In this document: in pieces, positions 23,536-26,093 of the stretch
Numbering within the stretch: position 1 is the stretch's first letter
Layout of the letters: each line of letters opens with the position of its first letter
Assembly: GCA_900548675.1 (NCBI GenBank)
Contig: URLJ01000023.1
Coordinates: 1 to 26,093 of the forward strand
Length of the DNA: 26,093 bases
DNA from: an uncultured Mollicutes bacterium
GTDB lineage: Bacteria > Bacillota_I > Bacilli_A > ML615J-28 > CAG-313
Direction of reading: 5' to 3'
Translations under genes and position numbers: made by a program
Notes under the pieces: generated by a model
What the model saw: only the letters and a program-made list of their open reading frames with translations
What the model was told of the DNA's origin: nothing
The model's database searches: none

Positions 23536-24884
23536 TAAAACTTAATACCCTTTTCTGTAATTTTTACGCGTAGTTCATCGGCTAGACTAAAGTTTTTATT
23601 TTTTCTAGCTTCTTGCCAAGCCTCTACAAGCTTTTTTTCTTCTTTTGTTAAAGGTTTAAGATTAAAATTTAAACCTAAAACATATAACATATCATCAAAT
23701 GTTTTTAAGAAACTTTTTAAAAGCGAAAGATCTTTATCTTGCATGCGAAGTTTTATGTTTATATCTTTCATAAATGAAAAAAGAACTGTAAGAGCATTAG
23801 GTGTTGAGAAATCATTAACCATTTCCTTCAAGAAGGGATCAATATAGCTTTCAAGTGGTAAGGTAGTTGCTAAATCAAGCTCATTTGCTAAATCGAGGAT
23901 GCGATATAAACTTATATAACATCTTTCAATTTTATTTAATTCATTTACTACTTGATTCATTAATTCTTCACTATAACTAATTGTTTGGCGGTAATGATTA
24001 CTAATGATTAAGAAACGCACTGCCATTCCCCCATATTCACTAATCAAATCTTTTGTCCAAATAACATTGCCTAAAGATTTGCTCATTTTTTCGCCTTTAA
24101 GATCTATTCTTGCATTATGAATCCAATAATTAGCAATTGTATTTTGGTGTAGGGCTTCTGCTTGGGCTATCTCATTTTCATGATGAGGAAATTTCAAATC
24201 ATTTCCTCCTCCATGGATATCAATCATACCTTTAAAGTATTCATCAATCATTACGCAGCATTCAGTATGCCATCCTGGACGCCCTTTTCCAAATGGACTA
24301 TCCCATTTCGGTCCATCATCAGTTGTAAGTTTCCACAAAACAAAATCACGCGGATCTTTTTTACCTTGTTCAACTTCAATTCTTGCTCCTACTTCTAGTT
24401 CTTCTAGTTTTTGATTACTTAAAATCCCATAATTAGGAACTTTATTTACACTAAAGTAAACATTATCGCCAACTTGATATGCAAATCCTGCTTTTTTAAG
24501 TTCTTCAATGAAAGCAATTATTTCAGGGATTGTCTCAGTAACGCGAGGATTATAGTCAGGGTCAAGACAACCGAGATTGTGAAGCGTGTCTTTAAAAGCT
24601 TTAATGTATTTTTCTGCAATATCGCTCGATAAAACATGTTCTTCAGAAGCTCTTTTAATTATTTTATCATCGATGTCGGTAAAATTTGACACGTATGTTA
24701 CTTTATATCCAAGATATTTAAAAAGTCTTGCGACTGTATCAAAGAAGACAACAGGGCGAGCATTACCAATATGAGGATAATTGTAAACTGTTGGTCCACA
24801 TACATACATCGATACTTCGTTTTCTTTTATAGGTTTAAAATCTTCAATTTTATTTGTTAAAGAATTGTATATTCTAATATTCAT
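23535..24884 (-). CDS. cysS: Cysteinyl-tRNA synthetase
   Basis: Charges tRNA(Cys) with cysteine. A class I synthetase of 449 residues: CGPTVYNYPHIGNARP holds the HIGH-type motif and a zinc cysteine, WHTECCVM and GGGNDLKFPHHENE hold the other zinc ligands, and GEKMSKSLGN is the KMSKS loop. The C-terminal anticodon-binding part is slightly short. ATG 24884 follows AGAGGT by 6 bases; 14 extra upstream codons would run back into the rpsI terminator. No T-box or clear promoter is visible in the 105 bases upstream, so some expression may come from readthrough of that terminator. Confidence 0.97.
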   Translation of the reverse strand: MNIRIYNSLTNKIEDFKPIKENEVSMYVCGPTVYNYPHIGNARPVVFFDTVARLFKYLGYKVTYVSNFTDIDDKIIKRASEEHVLSSDIAEKYIKAFKDTLHNLGCLDPDYNPRVTETIPEIIAFIEELKKAGFAYQVGDNVYFSVNKVPNYGILSNQKLEELEVGARIEVEQGKKDPRDFVLWKLTTDDGPKWDSPFGKGRPGWHTECCVMIDEYFKGMIDIHGGGNDLKFPHHENEIAQAEALHQNTIANYWIHNARIDLKGEKMSKSLGNVIWTKDLISEYGGMAVRFLIISNHYRQTISYSEELMNQVVNELNKIERCYISLYRILDLANELDLATTLPLESYIDPFLKEMVNDFSTPNALTVLFSFMKDINIKLRMQDKDLSLLKSFLKTFDDMLYVLGLNFNLKPLTKEEKKLVEAWQEARKNKNFSLADELRVKITEKGIKF

Positions 24885-24916
24885 TTTTTTACCTCTTGCG
24901 CATTTTAAATTAAAAC

Positions 24917-24939
24917 AAGGCCACAAAAACTGTGGCCTT
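24917..24939 (-). terminator. Terminator after rpsI
   Basis: Perfect 9-bp stem AAGGCCACA/TGTGGCCTT with a 5-base loop. On the minus strand it is followed by GTTTTAATTT, a moderate T-tract. It ends rplM-rpsI and lies 32 bases before the cysS start. Confidence 0.82.
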
Positions 24940-24989
24940 AAAACAAATCTGCGTTTATCAGTTGTGCAAAATACAAAAGTATATGTCGA

Positions 24990-25382
24990 TTAACGTTTAG
25001 AGAATTGTGGAGCACGACGAGCTTTGCGTAGACCATATTTTTTACGTTCAATTGAACGAGGGTCACGAGTTAATAAGCCAGCCTTCTTTAATGGACCACG
25101 GAAATCTGGATTAACTAATAATAGTGCGCGGCTGATACCTAAACGGATAGCACCAGCTTGACCAGAGATTCCTCCACCACAAACATTAACAGAAATGTCA
25201 TATTGTGAACCGGTATTAGTAATAGTTAAAGGTTGTAATACGTCTAAACGTGTTGCACCTGAAGGAATGTATTCAACAAAGTTGCGTCCATTTACTTCAA
25301 ATTTACCATTGCCTGGTACCATACGTACGCGAGCAACAGATGATTTACGACGACCAGTAGCTTGATATTGGGCTTTTTCCAT
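24990..25382 (-). CDS. rpsI: 30S ribosomal protein S9
   Basis: Ribosomal protein whose C-terminal tail reaches the P-site tRNA. It has 130 residues, the standard length, with QYQATGRRKSSVARVRMVPG at the N-terminus, GGGISGQAGAIRLGISRALL in the middle, and ERKKYGLRKARRAPQFSKR at the end (terminal SKR conserved). Two ATG codons are close together; 25382 lies 9 bases after AGGAGG and fits better than 25388, which is only 3 bases away. Second gene of rplM-rpsI. Confidence 0.97.
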   Translation of the reverse strand: MEKAQYQATGRRKSSVARVRMVPGNGKFEVNGRNFVEYIPSGATRLDVLQPLTITNTGSQYDISVNVCGGGISGQAGAIRLGISRALLLVNPDFRGPLKKAGLLTRDPRSIERKKYGLRKARRAPQFSKR

Positions 25383-25396
25383 TATCATATTCCTCC

Positions 25397-25834
25397 TTAT
25401 TTAACAGTTGGTAATGCTTCAGGTTTTTGTGCTTGATGTGGATGTTCATTACCTACATAAACATATAGACGACGATACATATCATCACCAAGTGGTCCTT
25501 TTGGAAGCATTCCTTTTACTGCCAATTCAACAATTTTTTGTGGTTGTTTTGCAAGCATTTCTTCTGCTGTTCTTACCTTTAAGCCACTAGAATATCCTGA
25601 ATGATGGTAGTATTTTTTGTTTTCAAATTTTTTACCTGTTAAAGCAACTTTTTCCGCATTAACAACGATTACATAATCACCACAGTCAACATGAGGAGTA
25701 AAAGTTGGTTTATGTTTTCCTCTTAATACTGTTGCGATATTAACGGCCATACGACCTAAAATTAAATCTGTAGCGTCTACTACATACCATTTACGTTCGA
25801 CGTTTTGATTATTTGCCATAAATGTTGAGCGCAT
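25397..25834 (-). CDS. rplM: 50S ribosomal protein L13
   Basis: An early-assembly protein of the large subunit; 145 residues. Signatures: RKWYVVDATDLILGRMAVNI, LRGKHKPTFTPHVDCGDYVI, and KGMLPKGPLGDDMYRRLYVY followed by HPHQAQKP. GGAGG lies 7 bases before the ATG. First gene of the two-gene unit with rpsI, with a consensus promoter and a structured leader upstream. Confidence 0.97.
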   Translation of the reverse strand: MRSTFMANNQNVERKWYVVDATDLILGRMAVNIATVLRGKHKPTFTPHVDCGDYVIVVNAEKVALTGKKFENKKYYHHSGYSSGLKVRTAEEMLAKQPQKIVELAVKGMLPKGPLGDDMYRRLYVYVGNEHPHQAQKPEALPTVK

Positions 25835-25849
25835 TTTATATCCTCCATA

Positions 25850-25953
25850 TTAATTAAAAATTTTAAATAAATTTAATTGTTAATCGTTTGAGTTTTTTTT
25901 GCGTCCTCTAAACGATTAATAGAGGGCATTGTGGGTTTGTTTTAAAATGTATC
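25850..25953 (-). promoter_or_regulatory. Candidate L13 leader of rplM
   Basis: The 5' untranslated region of about 120 bases can form two competing stems on the minus strand: CCTCT with AGAGG around ATTAATCGTTT, or AATCGTTT with AAACGATT further down. Alternative pairing in front of rplM fits the known L13 autoregulatory leaders of Firmicutes, but I could not match the full consensus. Confidence 0.5.
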
Positions 25954-25959
25954 GTAGAT

Positions 25960-25988
25960 ATTATACACTAACTTATTCATTTTGTCAA
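25960..25988 (-). promoter_or_regulatory. Perfect consensus promoter of rplM-rpsI
   Basis: TTGACA (25983-25988), 17 bases, TATAAT (25960-25965) on the minus strand, about 125 bases before the rplM start codon. Confidence 0.92.
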
Positions 25989-26050
25989 ATTTTAATACTT
26001 ATTTTTTATACAATAGTTGTTGTGTTACAATTGATGTGAGACTTCTTGAA

Positions 26051-26079
26051 TTGAAAAAAGATCTAAATCCTGATATAAT
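26051..26079 (+). promoter_or_regulatory. Divergent promoter pointing out of the window
   Basis: TTGAAA (26051-26056), 17 bases, TATAAT (26074-26079), with TG one base before the -10, so it is also an extended -10. The gene it drives lies beyond the right edge. Confidence 0.78.
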
Positions 26080-26093
26080 TTTAATAACCCAAA

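Noticed and set aside
24885..24989. T-box riboswitch upstream of cysS
   Set aside because: The gap is too short and shows only the rpsI terminator; no specifier or T-box sequence is visible.

Overview
This is a low-GC (by eye roughly one third G+C) chromosomal segment from a Gram-positive, Bacillota-type bacterium, most likely an uncultured or host-associated member of the Bacilli. The main evidence is gene order. The run cysS, mrnC, rlmB, sigH, rpmG, secE, nusG, then rplK, rplA, rplJ, rplL, rsmC (ybxB), rpoB, rpoC is the Bacillus-type housekeeping cluster. Other support comes from Firmicutes-style L10 and L1 mRNA leaders, strong AGGAGG ribosome binding sites, and TTG starts on rpoB and rpoC. 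Nearly every gene is on the minus strand, so the operons read from right to left.

Layout, in transcription order from the right edge. (1) rplM-rpsI, with a consensus promoter and leader, ending in a hairpin terminator at about 24.9 kb; a divergent plus-strand promoter points out of the window at the right edge. (2) cysS-mrnC-rlmB-sigH, with 1- or 11-base overlaps between genes; yacP, present here in Bacillus subtilis, is absent. (3) rpmG-secE-nusG with its own promoter and terminator; SecE has three predicted membrane segments. (4) An insertion in the normally contiguous nusG-rplK neighbourhood: a MerR regulator whose promoter has the 19-base spacer and dyad of MerR targets, and a convergent plus-strand gene for a membrane-anchored protein with a TPR-like part and a seven-repeat RCC1-like part. 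(5) rplK-rplA and rplJ-rplL with RNA leaders, then rsmC, then rpoB-rpoC from a perfect promoter. (6) After the rpoC terminator, priA-fmt-pgpA-like-sda-rlmCD with its own promoter and a long leader hairpin. The last 354 bases on the left are non-coding and rich in inverted repeats.

The window mostly makes ribosomes, RNA polymerase, the Sec channel and RNA-modifying enzymes. Points to look at twice: PriA keeps its zinc-binding region but appears to have lost every ATPase/helicase motif; the serine dehydratase gene is broken by one in-frame TGA at a conserved glycine; none of the 23 genes ends in TGA; and the TPR/RCC1-like surface protein is unfamiliar. Eleven gene starts were moved from the longest reading frame to a position matched to a ribosome binding site or promoter.
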